Assembly (NCBI GenBank): GCA_037384645.1
Contig: JARRNT010000030.1
Location: 1-64,000 of the forward strand
Length of the DNA stretch: 64,000 nucleotides
Source: RI-92 sp037384645
GTDB lineage: Bacteria > Pseudomonadota > Gammaproteobacteria > UBA6429 > Thiohalophilaceae
Reading direction: 5' to 3'
Positions 19,413 to 29,380 of the stretch are shown here, piece after piece. How positions within the stretch are numbered: position 1 is the first letter of the stretch; each line of letters starts with the position of its first letter. A program made the translations under genes and the position numbers. The notes under the pieces were generated by a model that was given only the letters and a program-made list of their open reading frames with translations, made no database searches and had not been told where the DNA came from.

Positions 19413-21785
19413 ATGAGTGATTTGTTGAACATCGAAATAAACGGCATACCCCTGCAGGTCAAGCCTGGCAAAATGGTGATCGAGGTTGCGGATGATGCCG
19501 GGATTGTTATTCCGCGATTTTGTTACCACAAAAAACTGTCGGTTGCCGCCAACTGTCGTATGTGCCTGGTCGACATAGAAAACGCTCGCAAACCAGTACC
19601 GGCCTGTGCCACGCCGGTGACCGATGGTATGAAGGTTTATACCAAGTCGGCCAAGGCCATTGATGCACAAAAGAGCATTATGGAATTTCTGCTGATCAAT
19701 CACCCGCTGGATTGTCCTATCTGTGATCAGGGCGGTGAGTGTGACCTGCAGGACATTGCCATGGGCTTCGGCAGGGATGATTCACGCTTTCACGAACAAA
19801 AACGCGTGGTCCGGGACAAATATATCGGTCCCCTGATTTCGACCGACATGACGCGCTGTATCCACTGTACCCGTTGTGTACGCTTCGGGAAGGAGATTGC
19901 CGGTATCATGGAACTCGGTGCACCCGGGCGTGGCGAACACATGGAAATCAATACTTACATGGAAAGCGCTGTGGGTTCAGAGATGTCCGGTAACGTGATC
20001 GACCTGTGCCCGGTAGGTGCACTGACCTCGCGTCCCTATCGTTACACCGGCCGCCCCTGGGAAAATGCTACTGTCGACGCCATTGCGGCCCACGATTGCG
20101 TTGGTTCGAATGTGCAGGTGCAGGTGAGACGAAATAAAGTCATGCGGGTTTTGCCGCGTGAAAATGAAGCGATCAATGAGCTATGGCTGTCAGACCGCGA
20201 TCGATTCAGTTATACCGGCTTGTATTCTGACGAGCGACTGACCCAACCCATGATTAAACAGGGTGATGAATGGAAGGTCGTGGAGTGGCAATCCGCACTG
20301 GAGTATGCCTGCGAAGGCCTGCAGCGCGTCAAACAGAATACCGGGGCTGAAACTATTGGCGCACTGGCTTCACCAGGCAGTACCACGGAAGAATTCTATT
20401 TGCTGCAGAAGCTGATGCGAGGACTGGGCAGCGGTAATATCGATCATCGGCTGCAGCAGATGGATTTCAGCGAGCAGGATAAGGCACCGATTTTCCCTTA
20501 CCTGGGACAGTCGCTGGCTGAACTGGAAAATCTGGATGCAGCCCTGTTGATTGGTTCCTATGTTCGCAAGGATCAGCCTATCATTGGCCATCGCTTGCGC
20601 AAGGCTGCCAGAAACGGTGCCCGTATCAGCGCAGTAAACAGCATAGATTACGATTTCAACTTCGCACTGGCGCAATCCATTGTCGTCAATCCACTTTCAA
20701 TCGTCAGTGAGCTGGCCGCCATTGTGAAGGCCCTGGCGCAAGCCACGGGCAAGGCTGTGCCTGACGAGATTGCCCGGGATATCGCTGATGTCGCGGTCAA
20801 TTCAACGCATCAGGCAATTGCCGATGATTTGAAACAGGATGGTCACAAGGCGGTGTTGATAGGCGTGCATGCCATGTCGAACCCGCAATTTGCAATATTG
20901 CGCTCACTGGCCAATGCCATCGCTGATATGTGCGGTGCCCGACTGGGTTATTTACCCGCGGGAGCCAACAGTGCCGGTGCCTGTCTCGCCGGTGCCTTGC
21001 CGCATCGTGGCCCGGCAGCCCAGCCGGTCAACCCGGGCAAACATGCCATGCAGATGATCAGTGAAGATATGCATGCCTTTATCCTGATGCATATCGAACC
21101 TGAATATGACTGTGTTAATCCCAGTGATGCCTTGAGTGCGGTAAATAACGCAGATTTTGTGATTTGCCTGACATCCTATGTGACGGACACCATGCGTCAG
21201 TATGCGGATGTTCTGCTGCCGGTATCGGCCTTTGCCGAGACGGCCGGCACTTATGTCAATGTTGAGGGGCGCTGGCAAAGTTTTTCTGCCTGTGTTGCGC
21301 CGTATGAACAATCGCGACCGGCATGGAAGGTGCTGCGGGTGATGGGGAATTTTCTGAAGGTCCCTGGTTTCGATTATGTGACCTCGGAAGAGGTACGGGA
21401 CGAACTGGATACCCTCAGTGGTGGCTTACGACCCGATGCACGTAGCGAAATCACACCGGTTAGCCTGTCATCGAGTTTACCAGAACTGACGCGTATCGGG
21501 CACCTGCCATTATATGCAGTGGATGCCCTTGTGCGTCGCGCTATGCCATTGCAGCAGACATCAGACAGCCTTACCGCCATGATCGCGGTCAACCAGGCAA
21601 CTGCTGACAAACTGGGCCTGAAGGGCAGCGATAGTGCAGTTGTTGTGCAGAACAATCAGCGCATCAACGTTCCTTTATATATAGTCGATGCAATTCCCGA
21701 TAATTGCGCCTTCATGCCGGCAGGTGTTCTTGGTACGAAGGATTTTGGTGGCAATTATGGTGCTGTTGAAGTGGATGCGGGGTAG
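19413..21785 (+). CDS. nuoG: NADH-quinone oxidoreductase subunit G
   Basis: NuoG is the large iron-sulfur subunit of the peripheral arm, 790 residues from the ATG at 19413. An 11-codon extension upstream overlaps nuoF and is not favoured. The N-terminal [2Fe-2S] ligands (CYHKKLSVAANCRMC and a later Cys), the His-Cys N5 motif HPLDCPICDQGGEC, and the N4 motif CIHCTRCVRF are present. The CxxCxxxC motif for extra cluster N7, known from E. coli, is not: only HDCVGSN remains there. The C-terminal half is the degenerate molybdopterin-oxidoreductase-like domain. Confidence 0.97.
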   Translation: MSDLLNIEINGIPLQVKPGKMVIEVADDAGIVIPRFCYHKKLSVAANCRMCLVDIENARKPVPACATPVTDGMKVYTKSAKAIDAQKSIMEFLLINHPLDCPICDQGGECDLQDIAMGFGRDDSRFHEQKRVVRDKYIGPLISTDMTRCIHCTRCVRFGKEIAGIMELGAPGRGEHMEINTYMESAVGSEMSGNVIDLCPVGALTSRPYRYTGRPWENATVDAIAAHDCVGSNVQVQVRRNKVMRVLPRENEAINELWLSDRDRFSYTGLYSDERLTQPMIKQGDEWKVVEWQSALEYACEGLQRVKQNTGAETIGALASPGSTTEEFYLLQKLMRGLGSGNIDHRLQQMDFSEQDKAPIFPYLGQSLAELENLDAALLIGSYVRKDQPIIGHRLRKAARNGARISAVNSIDYDFNFALAQSIVVNPLSIVSELAAIVKALAQATGKAVPDEIARDIADVAVNSTHQAIADDLKQDGHKAVLIGVHAMSNPQFAILRSLANAIADMCGARLGYLPAGANSAGACLAGALPHRGPAAQPVNPGKHAMQMISEDMHAFILMHIEPEYDCVNPSDALSAVNNADFVICLTSYVTDTMRQYADVLLPVSAFAETAGTYVNVEGRWQSFSACVAPYEQSRPAWKVLRVMGNFLKVPGFDYVTSEEVRDELDTLSGGLRPDARSEITPVSLSSSLPELTRIGHLPLYAVDALVRRAMPLQQTSDSLTAMIAVNQATADKLGLKGSDSAVVVQNNQRINVPLYIVDAIPDNCAFMPAGVLGTKDFGGNYGAVEVDAG

Positions 21786-21790
21786 ATACG

Positions 21791-22879
21791 TTGGAATGGT
21801 TTAGCAAAGGCTGGGACTGGTCAGTCCATCTATACATGAGCATGATGCCGGTGTCCGGCATTCTGACGATTACGATTCCCCTGTTTATCTCCGTGGCTTA
21901 TACCACCTGGCTGGAGCGCAAGATTATCGGCGCCATGCAGGTCAGGGTAGGACCTTACAATGTGGGCTGGCGGGGATTGCTGCAGCCCTGGGCCGATATG
22001 TTCAAGCTGATCTTCAAGGAGATCATCATCCCCAGTGGCGCCAACAAGATCCTGTTTGTACTGGCACCTGTCATCACACTGGCATCGGCACTGGCAGCGT
22101 GGGCGGTAATACCCTTCGATCCGACCCGGGTGCTGTCCAATATCAATGCCGGTTTATTATACGTGCTGGCGGTGACCTCGGTTGGGGTTTACGGAGTGAT
22201 CATTGCCGGCTGGGCGTCAAACTCCAAATATGCCCTGCTCGGTGCCATGCGCTCGGCGGCACAAATCGTTGCCTATGAAATTGCCATGGGCTTCGCCCTG
22301 GTGGGGGTCCTGATGGCAGCCGGTAGCATGAACCTGGGCGATATTGTCCGGGCGCAGAACGGTCCCTGGGGCTTATTCAGCTGGTACTGGTTACCATTGC
22401 TGCCCCTGTTTGTTGTGTATTTTATTTCCGGTGTGGCGGAGACCAATCGCGCGCCATTCGACGTGGCAGAAGGCGAGTCCGAAATTGTGGCCGGGTTCCA
22501 TGTCGAATATTCGGGCATGACCTTTGCCGTATTTTTCCTGGCAGAATATGCCAACATGATTCTGATTTCTGCACTGGCCTCGATCATGTTTCTGGGAGGC
22601 TGGTTGTCACCATTTCTCGGTATCCATAATTTCCTGTGGCTGGGCATCGACCTGCAGCATCTGTTTGCCTGGGTGCCCGGTATGGTCTGGTTCTTCCTTA
22701 AGATTTTTGTCTTTTTGTTTTTCTATTTGTGGTTTCGCGCGACTTACCCGCGGTACCGTTATGACCAGATCATGCGTCTGGGCTGGAAGGTCTTTATCCC
22801 CGTTACGATTGTCTGGATCCTGGTTGTCGGTGGTATGGTCCTGGGCAAACTTTATCCCTGGTGGGCAGTGCAGGGCTAG
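21791..22879 (+). CDS. nuoH: NADH-quinone oxidoreductase subunit H
   Basis: This membrane subunit at the quinone-site end of the membrane arm has 362 residues and about eight helices. Conserved loops include TWLERKIIGAMQVRVGP, LGAMRSAAQIVAYEIAMGF and ETNRAPFDVAEGESEIVAGF, all linked to quinone binding. The only suitable start is a TTG five bases after the nuoG stop. It is followed by EWFSKGWDW and leaves the first helix complete. Confidence 0.97.
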   Translation: MEWFSKGWDWSVHLYMSMMPVSGILTITIPLFISVAYTTWLERKIIGAMQVRVGPYNVGWRGLLQPWADMFKLIFKEIIIPSGANKILFVLAPVITLASALAAWAVIPFDPTRVLSNINAGLLYVLAVTSVGVYGVIIAGWASNSKYALLGAMRSAAQIVAYEIAMGFALVGVLMAAGSMNLGDIVRAQNGPWGLFSWYWLPLLPLFVVYFISGVAETNRAPFDVAEGESEIVAGFHVEYSGMTFAVFFLAEYANMILISALASIMFLGGWLSPFLGIHNFLWLGIDLQHLFAWVPGMVWFFLKIFVFLFFYLWFRATYPRYRYDQIMRLGWKVFIPVTIVWILVVGGMVLGKLYPWWAVQG

Positions 22880-22888
22880 GAGAAAATA

Positions 22889-23377
22889 ATGCAGGCATTG
22901 ACTCGCTTTTTTAAAAGTTTGTTGTTGATTGAGCTGATGAAAGGGTTGTCAGTTACCGGCAGATACCTGTTCGCGCGCAAAGTTACACTGTATTACCCGG
23001 AAGAGAAGGCGCCCATGTCGCCACGTTTCCGTGGTTTGCATGCGCTTCGCCGCTATCCTAATGGCGAGGAACGTTGTATTGCCTGCAAGTTGTGTGAAGT
23101 AGTATGTCCTGCGCTGGCTATTACCATTGAATCGGAGTTGCGCGAAGATGGTACCCGGCGTACGACCCGTTACGATATCGATCTGAGTAAATGCATATTC
23201 TGCGGCTTTTGCGAAGAGTCATGCCCGGTGGACTCCATTGTCGAAACGCATATCCATGAATATCACGGAGAAATTCGCAGCGACCTGTACATGACCAAGG
23301 ACAAGCTCCTGGCCGTGGGTGACAGGTACGAAAAAGAAATCGCGGCCCGTCGGGAACAGGACGCGGCATACCGCTAA
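22889..23377 (+). CDS. nuoI: NADH-quinone oxidoreductase subunit I
   Basis: NuoI is an 8Fe ferredoxin subunit of 162 residues that holds clusters N6a and N6b in the electron path to N2. The two cluster motifs are C63-IAC-KLC-EVVC73-P and C102-IFC-GFC-EESC112-P. An amphipathic N-terminal helix anchors it to the membrane arm. AGGAG lies just before the ATG. Confidence 0.98.
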   Translation: MQALTRFFKSLLLIELMKGLSVTGRYLFARKVTLYYPEEKAPMSPRFRGLHALRRYPNGEERCIACKLCEVVCPALAITIESELREDGTRRTTRYDIDLSKCIFCGFCEESCPVDSIVETHIHEYHGEIRSDLYMTKDKLLAVGDRYEKEIAARREQDAAYR

Positions 23378-23391
23378 ACAAGAAGAGAATT

Positions 23392-24009
23392 ATGACTGTC
23401 AAGATTCTGTTTTATCTGTTTGCCTTTTTGATGCTGGCCAGTGCCACGGCAGTGATTACTGTGCGAAATCCGGTACGCGCTGCACTGTTTCTGGTGCTGA
23501 CCTTTGTCTGTAGTGCGGTATTGTGGATGTTGATGCAGGCGGAATTCCTCGCGATAGCGCTGGTGCTGGTTTATGTTGGCGCGGTCATGGTGCTTTTCCT
23601 GTTCGTGGTCATGATGCTGGATATCAACATTGCCCGGCTCAAGGAAGGATTTATTCGCTACCTGCCTATCGGCATCGGAGTGGCCCTGTTATTCGCGGTT
23701 ATGTTGATCTGGTTGCTTCATCATACTTCCGCCGCTGATTATCAGACCCTGTTGCATAGTCTCTATCCGCCGCGGCCCAAGGGCCTGGCGTATAACAATA
23801 CGGCGGAGCTGGGCAGCATGTTATACACCGTCTATGTCTACCCCTTTGAGATTGCTGCGGTGATCCTGCTGGTGGCAATCGTGGCGGCAATTGCCCTGAC
23901 CTTGCGCCACCGTCCAAAGACCAAGTATCAGAACCCGGACAAGCAGGTTGCCGTGCAGCGTAAGGACCGGGTACGGCTGGTGAGTATGAAATCCGAAGAG
24001 AAAAAATAA
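23392..24009 (+). CDS. nuoJ: NADH-quinone oxidoreductase subunit J
   Basis: This is a membrane-arm subunit of 205 residues and five helices. It includes the conserved third helix LVLVYVGAVMVLFLFVVMML, which contains the pi-bulge region implicated in coupling. A polar C-terminal tail of about 30 residues follows the last helix. AAGAAGAGA precedes the ATG. Confidence 0.97.
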   Translation: MTVKILFYLFAFLMLASATAVITVRNPVRAALFLVLTFVCSAVLWMLMQAEFLAIALVLVYVGAVMVLFLFVVMMLDINIARLKEGFIRYLPIGIGVALLFAVMLIWLLHHTSAADYQTLLHSLYPPRPKGLAYNNTAELGSMLYTVYVYPFEIAAVILLVAIVAAIALTLRHRPKTKYQNPDKQVAVQRKDRVRLVSMKSEEKK

Positions 24010-24027
24010 TCGCGGAGCACTGAATAT

Positions 24028-24333
24028 ATGATTACCCTGACAGACGTTCTTAGCATCGCGGCTATTCTGTTTAGCCTGAGTGTCGCGGGCATCTTTCTTA
24101 ATCGCAAAAATCTGATCGTCCTGTTAATGGCCATCGAGTTGATGTTGCTGTCGGTAAATATCAACTTCATTGCGTTTTCGCAGTACCTGGGCAACATGGC
24201 AGGGCAGGTGTTTGTGTTCTTTATCCTGACTGTCGCAGCGGCGGAAGCAGCCATTGGTCTGGCGATCCTGGTGGTGTTATTCCGCAACAAGCGCAGCATC
24301 AACGTCGATGACCTCAACGAGATGAAAGGATAG
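24028..24333 (+). CDS. nuoK: NADH-quinone oxidoreductase subunit K
   Basis: The 101-residue membrane-arm subunit has three helices. The two buried glutamates that form part of the proton path are visible, in LLMAIELMLLSVNINF and in AAAEAAIGLAILVVLF. Length and spacing are standard. The nuoL GTG lies four bases past its stop. Confidence 0.98.
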   Translation: MITLTDVLSIAAILFSLSVAGIFLNRKNLIVLLMAIELMLLSVNINFIAFSQYLGNMAGQVFVFFILTVAAAEAAIGLAILVVLFRNKRSINVDDLNEMKG

Positions 24334-24337
24334 GCGG

Positions 24338-26320
24338 GTGATAACAAAGTTCCTGGCAGACTTGCCGCAGGTCTACCTCTGGATTGCCCTGTTTCCACTG
24401 GTCGGTTCGATTATCGCCGGTCTGTTTGGCCGCAGTATCGGCCGTGCCGGTGCCCACTGGGTAACGATTATCGGTGTTGGCCTGTCCTGTCTGCTGTCGA
24501 TATACGTTTTCAAGCTGCACGTTATTGACGGCCACCCGGATTTTAACGGCACTGTATATACCTGGCTGGTTACCGATGGTGTGCGCTTCCAGGTTGGCTT
24601 CCTGATTGACCATCTCAGCGCGCTGATGATGGTGGTGGTGACCTTCGTGTCCTGGATGGTGCACATTTATACCATCGGCTACATGCAGGATGATCCGGGC
24701 TATCAGCGTTTTTTCAGTTACATCTCGCTGTTTACCTTCGCCATGCTGATGCTGGTGATGTCCAATAATTTTGTTCAGCTGTTCTTTGGCTGGGAAGGTG
24801 TGGGCCTGGTTTCCTACCTGCTGATTGGCTTCTGGTATACGCGCGAGAGTGCCATCTTTGCCAATCTCAAGGCTTTCCTGATCAACCGTGTCGGTGATTT
24901 CGGTTTTGTCCTGGGGATTGCCGGGGTGCTCATGTATTTTGGTTCGCTGGATTACAACACGGTCTTTGCCAACGTCGATAAGGTTGCCGGACAGCATATG
25001 GAAATATTCAAAGGTGCGCATTGGTCTGTATTGAGCGTGATCTGTATCCTGCTGTTTATCGGTGCAATGGGCAAATCAGCCCAGGTGCCTCTGCATGTCT
25101 GGCTGCCGGATTCCATGGAAGGTCCGACACCAATCTCGGCCCTGATCCATGCGGCGACGATGGTCACTGCGGGCATCTTCATGGTGGCCCGCATGTCACC
25201 GCTGTTTGAAATGTCCGACACCGCCCTGACGTTTGTCATGATGATTGGGGCAATTGGCGCGATGTTCATGGGCCTGTTGGGGCTGGTGCAAAACGATATC
25301 AAGCGTGTCATTGCGTATTCCACGCTCTCCCAGCTTGGCTACATGACTGCGGCACTCGGTGCCTCGGCCTATTCCGCCGGCATCTTCCACCTGATGACCC
25401 ATGCCTTCTTCAAGGCCCTGTTATTCCTGGGTGCAGGCTCGGTCATTATTGCCATGCACCACGAACAGGATATGCGCAAGATGGGTGGTTTGCGCAAATA
25501 CATGCCAATCACCTGGATCACTTTCCTGATTGGTTCTCTCGCCCTGATCGGCACGCCGTTTTTCTCCGGTTTTTATTCCAAGGACTCTATTATTGAAGCG
25601 ATTCATGAATCCAGCTTACCTGGACATGAGCTGGCTTACCTGTTTGTCCTGGGTGGCGTACTGGTGACTGCGCTTTACACCTTCCGCATGTACTTCCTGG
25701 TCTTCCATGGCAAGGAGCGCATGGACGAACATACCCGTGAGCATTTGCATGAAAGTCCCTGGGTGGTCACTGTACCGCTGATTGCCCTTGCGATCCCTTC
25801 TGTGGTGGCTGGCGCCATTTTTATCCAACCGATGATCCATGGCAATTTCTTCGGTGATGCAATCTTTGTACTACCACAACATGACGTGCTGGCTGAATTA
25901 CCCCGGCATGACTGGTTCCACCTGGCGCTTGAAGCCTTCACTGGCATTCCTGTCTATCTTGCAGCGATTGGTGTAATTACCTGCTGGTATCTCTACATGA
26001 AACGTCCCGAACTACCTGCCGTGTTGCAGGCCAGAAGCCGCTGGCTGTATGAGTTACTGGTGCAGAAATATTTCATGGATTATTTTTATATCAGGTTAAT
26101 CGCCCCGTTGGGTCGTCGCCTGGGTGATTTTCTCTGGCAGTGGGGTGATGTCAGGATCATCGACGGTGCTATCGTAAACGGGTCGGCAAATACAGTTGGT
26201 CTGGTTGCGCGTATCGTGCGTCACGTGCAGTCCGGTTATCTCTACCATTATGCCTTTGCCATGATCCTCGGCCTCATGGTGCTAATCGGTATGTTTAGCC
26301 TGGGCTGGATAACGGTATAA
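24338..26320 (+). CDS. nuoL: NADH-quinone oxidoreductase subunit L
   Basis: This is the distal antiporter-like proton-pumping subunit, 660 residues with about 16 helices and the long lateral helix at the C-terminus. Key residues include the Glu in LFFGWEGVGLVSYLLIGFW and the Lys and His positions around MGKSAQVPLHVWLPDSMEGPTPISALIHAATMV. The start is a GTG with AAAGGA seven bases upstream. No ATG is available near the N-terminus. Confidence 0.97.
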   Translation: MITKFLADLPQVYLWIALFPLVGSIIAGLFGRSIGRAGAHWVTIIGVGLSCLLSIYVFKLHVIDGHPDFNGTVYTWLVTDGVRFQVGFLIDHLSALMMVVVTFVSWMVHIYTIGYMQDDPGYQRFFSYISLFTFAMLMLVMSNNFVQLFFGWEGVGLVSYLLIGFWYTRESAIFANLKAFLINRVGDFGFVLGIAGVLMYFGSLDYNTVFANVDKVAGQHMEIFKGAHWSVLSVICILLFIGAMGKSAQVPLHVWLPDSMEGPTPISALIHAATMVTAGIFMVARMSPLFEMSDTALTFVMMIGAIGAMFMGLLGLVQNDIKRVIAYSTLSQLGYMTAALGASAYSAGIFHLMTHAFFKALLFLGAGSVIIAMHHEQDMRKMGGLRKYMPITWITFLIGSLALIGTPFFSGFYSKDSIIEAIHESSLPGHELAYLFVLGGVLVTALYTFRMYFLVFHGKERMDEHTREHLHESPWVVTVPLIALAIPSVVAGAIFIQPMIHGNFFGDAIFVLPQHDVLAELPRHDWFHLALEAFTGIPVYLAAIGVITCWYLYMKRPELPAVLQARSRWLYELLVQKYFMDYFYIRLIAPLGRRLGDFLWQWGDVRIIDGAIVNGSANTVGLVARIVRHVQSGYLYHYAFAMILGLMVLIGMFSLGWITV

Positions 26321-26338
26321 CAAAAAATAGGATATGAC

Positions 26339-27871
26339 ATGTTTGCAGGTTGGCCTTTACTCAGTCTGGTAATCTGGACCCCCATCATCGGCGGTGTCCT
26401 TGTGCTTGCCACTGGTGGCGATAAGAATGCCTCCGAGGCTCGTGTGCTGGGGCTGGTGATTGCCATTGTTACTTTCCTGTTGTCACTGCCACTGTTTACT
26501 GAATTCAATACTTCCTCGGCCGCGATGCAATTCATCGAATTCCATCAGTGGTTCTATCTGGGAAGCTGGAAAATTTATTATCACCTGGGTGTGGATGGCA
26601 TATCCATGCCCCTGATCCTGCTCACGACATTCATGACCGTGATAGTCATCCTCTCCGCCTGGGAGGTGATCCAGTTCAAGGCATCACAATATATTGCGGC
26701 ATTTCTGATCATGGAAGGCCTGATGATCGGGGTGTTTGCCGCGCTGGATGCCGCACTGTTTTACGTATTCTGGGAAGCGATGCTGATCCCGATGTTCATC
26801 GTGATTGGTATCTGGGGTGGTCCGCGTCGGGTTTATGCCACGATCAAGTTTTTCCTGTATACCTTCCTGGGTTCTGTCTTCATGTTGGTGGCACTGATTT
26901 ATATGGCTTCCAAGGCGGGTAACTTCGAGATCCTGCAATTGCAGGCGCTCAAGCTCAATATGCACGAACAGATCCTGATATTCCTGGCATTCCTGGTCGC
27001 TTTTGCCGTAAAGGTGCCCATGTGGCCGGTCCATACCTGGTTGCCGGATGCACACGTCGAAGCTCCTACAGGTGGTTCCGTCATTCTGGCGGCGATCATG
27101 CTCAAGCTAGGCGCATACGGTTTTCTGCGCTTTTCCCTGCCGATTACACCAGATGCGAGTCATTCACTTTCCTGGCTGATGATCCTGTTGTCGTTAATTG
27201 CGGTGGTTTATATCGGTTTTGTCGCCCTGGTCCAGCAGGACATGAAAAAGCTGATTGCCTATTCGTCGATCTCGCACATGGGCTTTGTCACCCTCGGCTT
27301 TTTTATTATGTGGGCGATTTACAGCCATTCCGGCAATTACAAGGGCGCGGTCACGGGTATCGAGGGCGGTGTGGTGCAAATGATTTCCCACGGTTTCATC
27401 TCGGGTGCGATGTTCCTGTGTGTAGGTGTATTATATGACCGCCTGCATAGCCGGCAGATTAGTGACTATGGCGGCGTCGTGAATACCATGCCGACGTTTG
27501 CTGCTTTCGCCGTGTTTTTTGCCATGGCCAATGCTGGCCTGCCCGGCACTTCCGGCTTTGTCGGTGAATTCCTGGTAATCCTGTCTGCATTCAAGGCTAA
27601 TTTCTGGTATGCCTTCCTGGCCGCGTCGACCCTGATACTCGGTGCCGCCTATACGCTGTGGATGGTCAAACGTGTTATTTTTGGAGCTGTTGCCAACGAC
27701 AATGTCGCCAAGCTCCAGGACATCAATAAACGTGAATTTCTGTTTCTGAGCCTGTTGGCATTGTTGGTGCTCTTCCTGGGTTTGTATCCTGCACCGCTGC
27801 TCAATGTCATGGATGCCAGCGTCGCCAATCTGGTCAAACACGTCATCCAGGGCAAACTGTCGGTACCTTAA
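26339..27871 (+). CDS. nuoM: NADH-quinone oxidoreductase subunit M
   Basis: This is the middle antiporter-like subunit, 510 residues and about 14 helices. The pump glutamate is in FYVFWEAMLIPMFIVIGIWGG. The central Lys and His region KVPMWPVHTWLPDAHVEAPTGGSVILAA and the second half-channel QQDMKKLIAYSSISHMGFV follow. The start ATG gives MFAGWPLLSLVIW. The intergenic distance to nuoN is 12 bases. Confidence 0.97.
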   Translation: MFAGWPLLSLVIWTPIIGGVLVLATGGDKNASEARVLGLVIAIVTFLLSLPLFTEFNTSSAAMQFIEFHQWFYLGSWKIYYHLGVDGISMPLILLTTFMTVIVILSAWEVIQFKASQYIAAFLIMEGLMIGVFAALDAALFYVFWEAMLIPMFIVIGIWGGPRRVYATIKFFLYTFLGSVFMLVALIYMASKAGNFEILQLQALKLNMHEQILIFLAFLVAFAVKVPMWPVHTWLPDAHVEAPTGGSVILAAIMLKLGAYGFLRFSLPITPDASHSLSWLMILLSLIAVVYIGFVALVQQDMKKLIAYSSISHMGFVTLGFFIMWAIYSHSGNYKGAVTGIEGGVVQMISHGFISGAMFLCVGVLYDRLHSRQISDYGGVVNTMPTFAAFAVFFAMANAGLPGTSGFVGEFLVILSAFKANFWYAFLAASTLILGAAYTLWMVKRVIFGAVANDNVAKLQDINKREFLFLSLLALLVLFLGLYPAPLLNVMDASVANLVKHVIQGKLSVP

Positions 27872-27883
27872 GCGAGTGATCTT

Positions 27884-29356
27884 ATGCAAGTGATATCTGC
27901 CTATGTTCCCGGTGCGGCACTAAACGCCCACATCGTGTCACAACTGCCTCTGGCATTGCCCGAGATCAGTTTGCTGATCATGGCCTCCATTATTCTGGTT
28001 ATTGACCTGTTCGTCAGTGACAAGAACCGGGGGACGACCTATATCCTGTCGCAGGTTACGCTTATCGGCCTGGCCGTACTGACAATCCTGACCTTCAGTC
28101 ATCAATCACATATCGCGTTTTCCGGCACGTTCATCCGTGACCCCATGGCCGACCTGCTCAAGGTGTTCGTCTATATCATCACCTTTGCGGTATTCCTGTA
28201 TTCGAAAAATTATCTCAAGGCACGTGAACTGTATCGTGGCGAATACTATACGCTCGGGTTATTCGGCGTGCTGGGTATGTCAATCCTGATTTCGGCGCAC
28301 AACTTCCTGACGATTTATCTCGGCCTGGAATTATTATCCCTGTGCATGTACGCCATGGTGGCGCTACAACGGGATTCAGCGGCGGCGTCCGAGTCGGCAA
28401 TGAAATACTTTGTGCTCGGTGCAATCGCTTCCGGAATGCTGTTGTATGGCATGTCAATGGTCTACGGTGCGACCGGTTCTCTCGACCTCGGTACGATCAG
28501 TGGCATGGTGTCGACAAAACAGCACAATATCGTGATGATCTTTGGCCTGGTCTTCCTAATCGTTGGGATTGCCTTCAAGCTGGGGGCGGTACCGTTTCAT
28601 ATGTGGTTGCCGGATGTTTACCAGGGCTCACCCACGGCAGTAACGGTATACCTGGGCGCGGCGCCGAAAATTGCGGCCTTCGCCATGCTGATGCGCTTGC
28701 TGGTAGATGGTCTGGGCGGGCTGCACCTGCAGTGGCAGGATATCCTGATCCTGTTATCTGTGGCCTCCATGGCAATTGGTAACCTGGTCGCGATTGCCCA
28801 GACCAATATCAAACGTATGCTGGCCTATTCTACTATCTCGCATGTTGGCTTTCTCATGCTGGGCGTGATTGCCGTCAACAAGGATGGCTATGCCTCAGCC
28901 ATGTTTTATACCCTGGTCTATACTGTCATGGCGCTGGGCGCCTTTGGCATGATTATGCTCATGAGCCGGTTCGGCTTTGAGTCGGAGATGCTGGATGATT
29001 TTCGCGGACTTAACCAACGCAGCCCCTGGTTTGCCTTTATTATGCTGATATTTATGTTCTCCATGGCCGGGGTACCGCCTTTCATCGGCTTCTGGGCAAA
29101 ACTCGCCGTGATCAAGGCGGTGGTGGCCCAGGATATGATCTGGCTGGCAGTGGTGGCGGTGGTCTTTTCCGTCATTGGCGCGTTTTACTACCTGCGCATT
29201 ATCAAATTGATGTATTTTGATACACCGACGGATAGCCAGTCCCTGGAAGGGGCGACGGATCTGCGGGTCCTGCTCAGTGTGAATGGCCTGGCGGTACTAT
29301 TTCTTGGCATCCGCCCGGATCTGCTTTTATCGCTCTGTAATACTGTTTTGCATTAG
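27884..29356 (+). CDS. nuoN: NADH-quinone oxidoreductase subunit N
   Basis: This is the third antiporter-like subunit, 490 residues. The pump glutamate is in TIYLGLELLSLCMYAMVA, the Lys helix is FKLGAVPFHMWLPDVYQGSPT, and the distal half-channel is QTNIKRMLAYSTISHVGFL. It closes the nuoA-N set, so all 14 subunits of a bacterial complex I are encoded in order. A DUF2818 gene follows 24 bases later, in the same direction. Confidence 0.97.
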   Translation: MQVISAYVPGAALNAHIVSQLPLALPEISLLIMASIILVIDLFVSDKNRGTTYILSQVTLIGLAVLTILTFSHQSHIAFSGTFIRDPMADLLKVFVYIITFAVFLYSKNYLKARELYRGEYYTLGLFGVLGMSILISAHNFLTIYLGLELLSLCMYAMVALQRDSAAASESAMKYFVLGAIASGMLLYGMSMVYGATGSLDLGTISGMVSTKQHNIVMIFGLVFLIVGIAFKLGAVPFHMWLPDVYQGSPTAVTVYLGAAPKIAAFAMLMRLLVDGLGGLHLQWQDILILLSVASMAIGNLVAIAQTNIKRMLAYSTISHVGFLMLGVIAVNKDGYASAMFYTLVYTVMALGAFGMIMLMSRFGFESEMLDDFRGLNQRSPWFAFIMLIFMFSMAGVPPFIGFWAKLAVIKAVVAQDMIWLAVVAVVFSVIGAFYYLRIIKLMYFDTPTDSQSLEGATDLRVLLSVNGLAVLFLGIRPDLLLSLCNTVLH

Positions 29357-29380
29357 GCAAGTAGGAGTATAATCCCTGCC

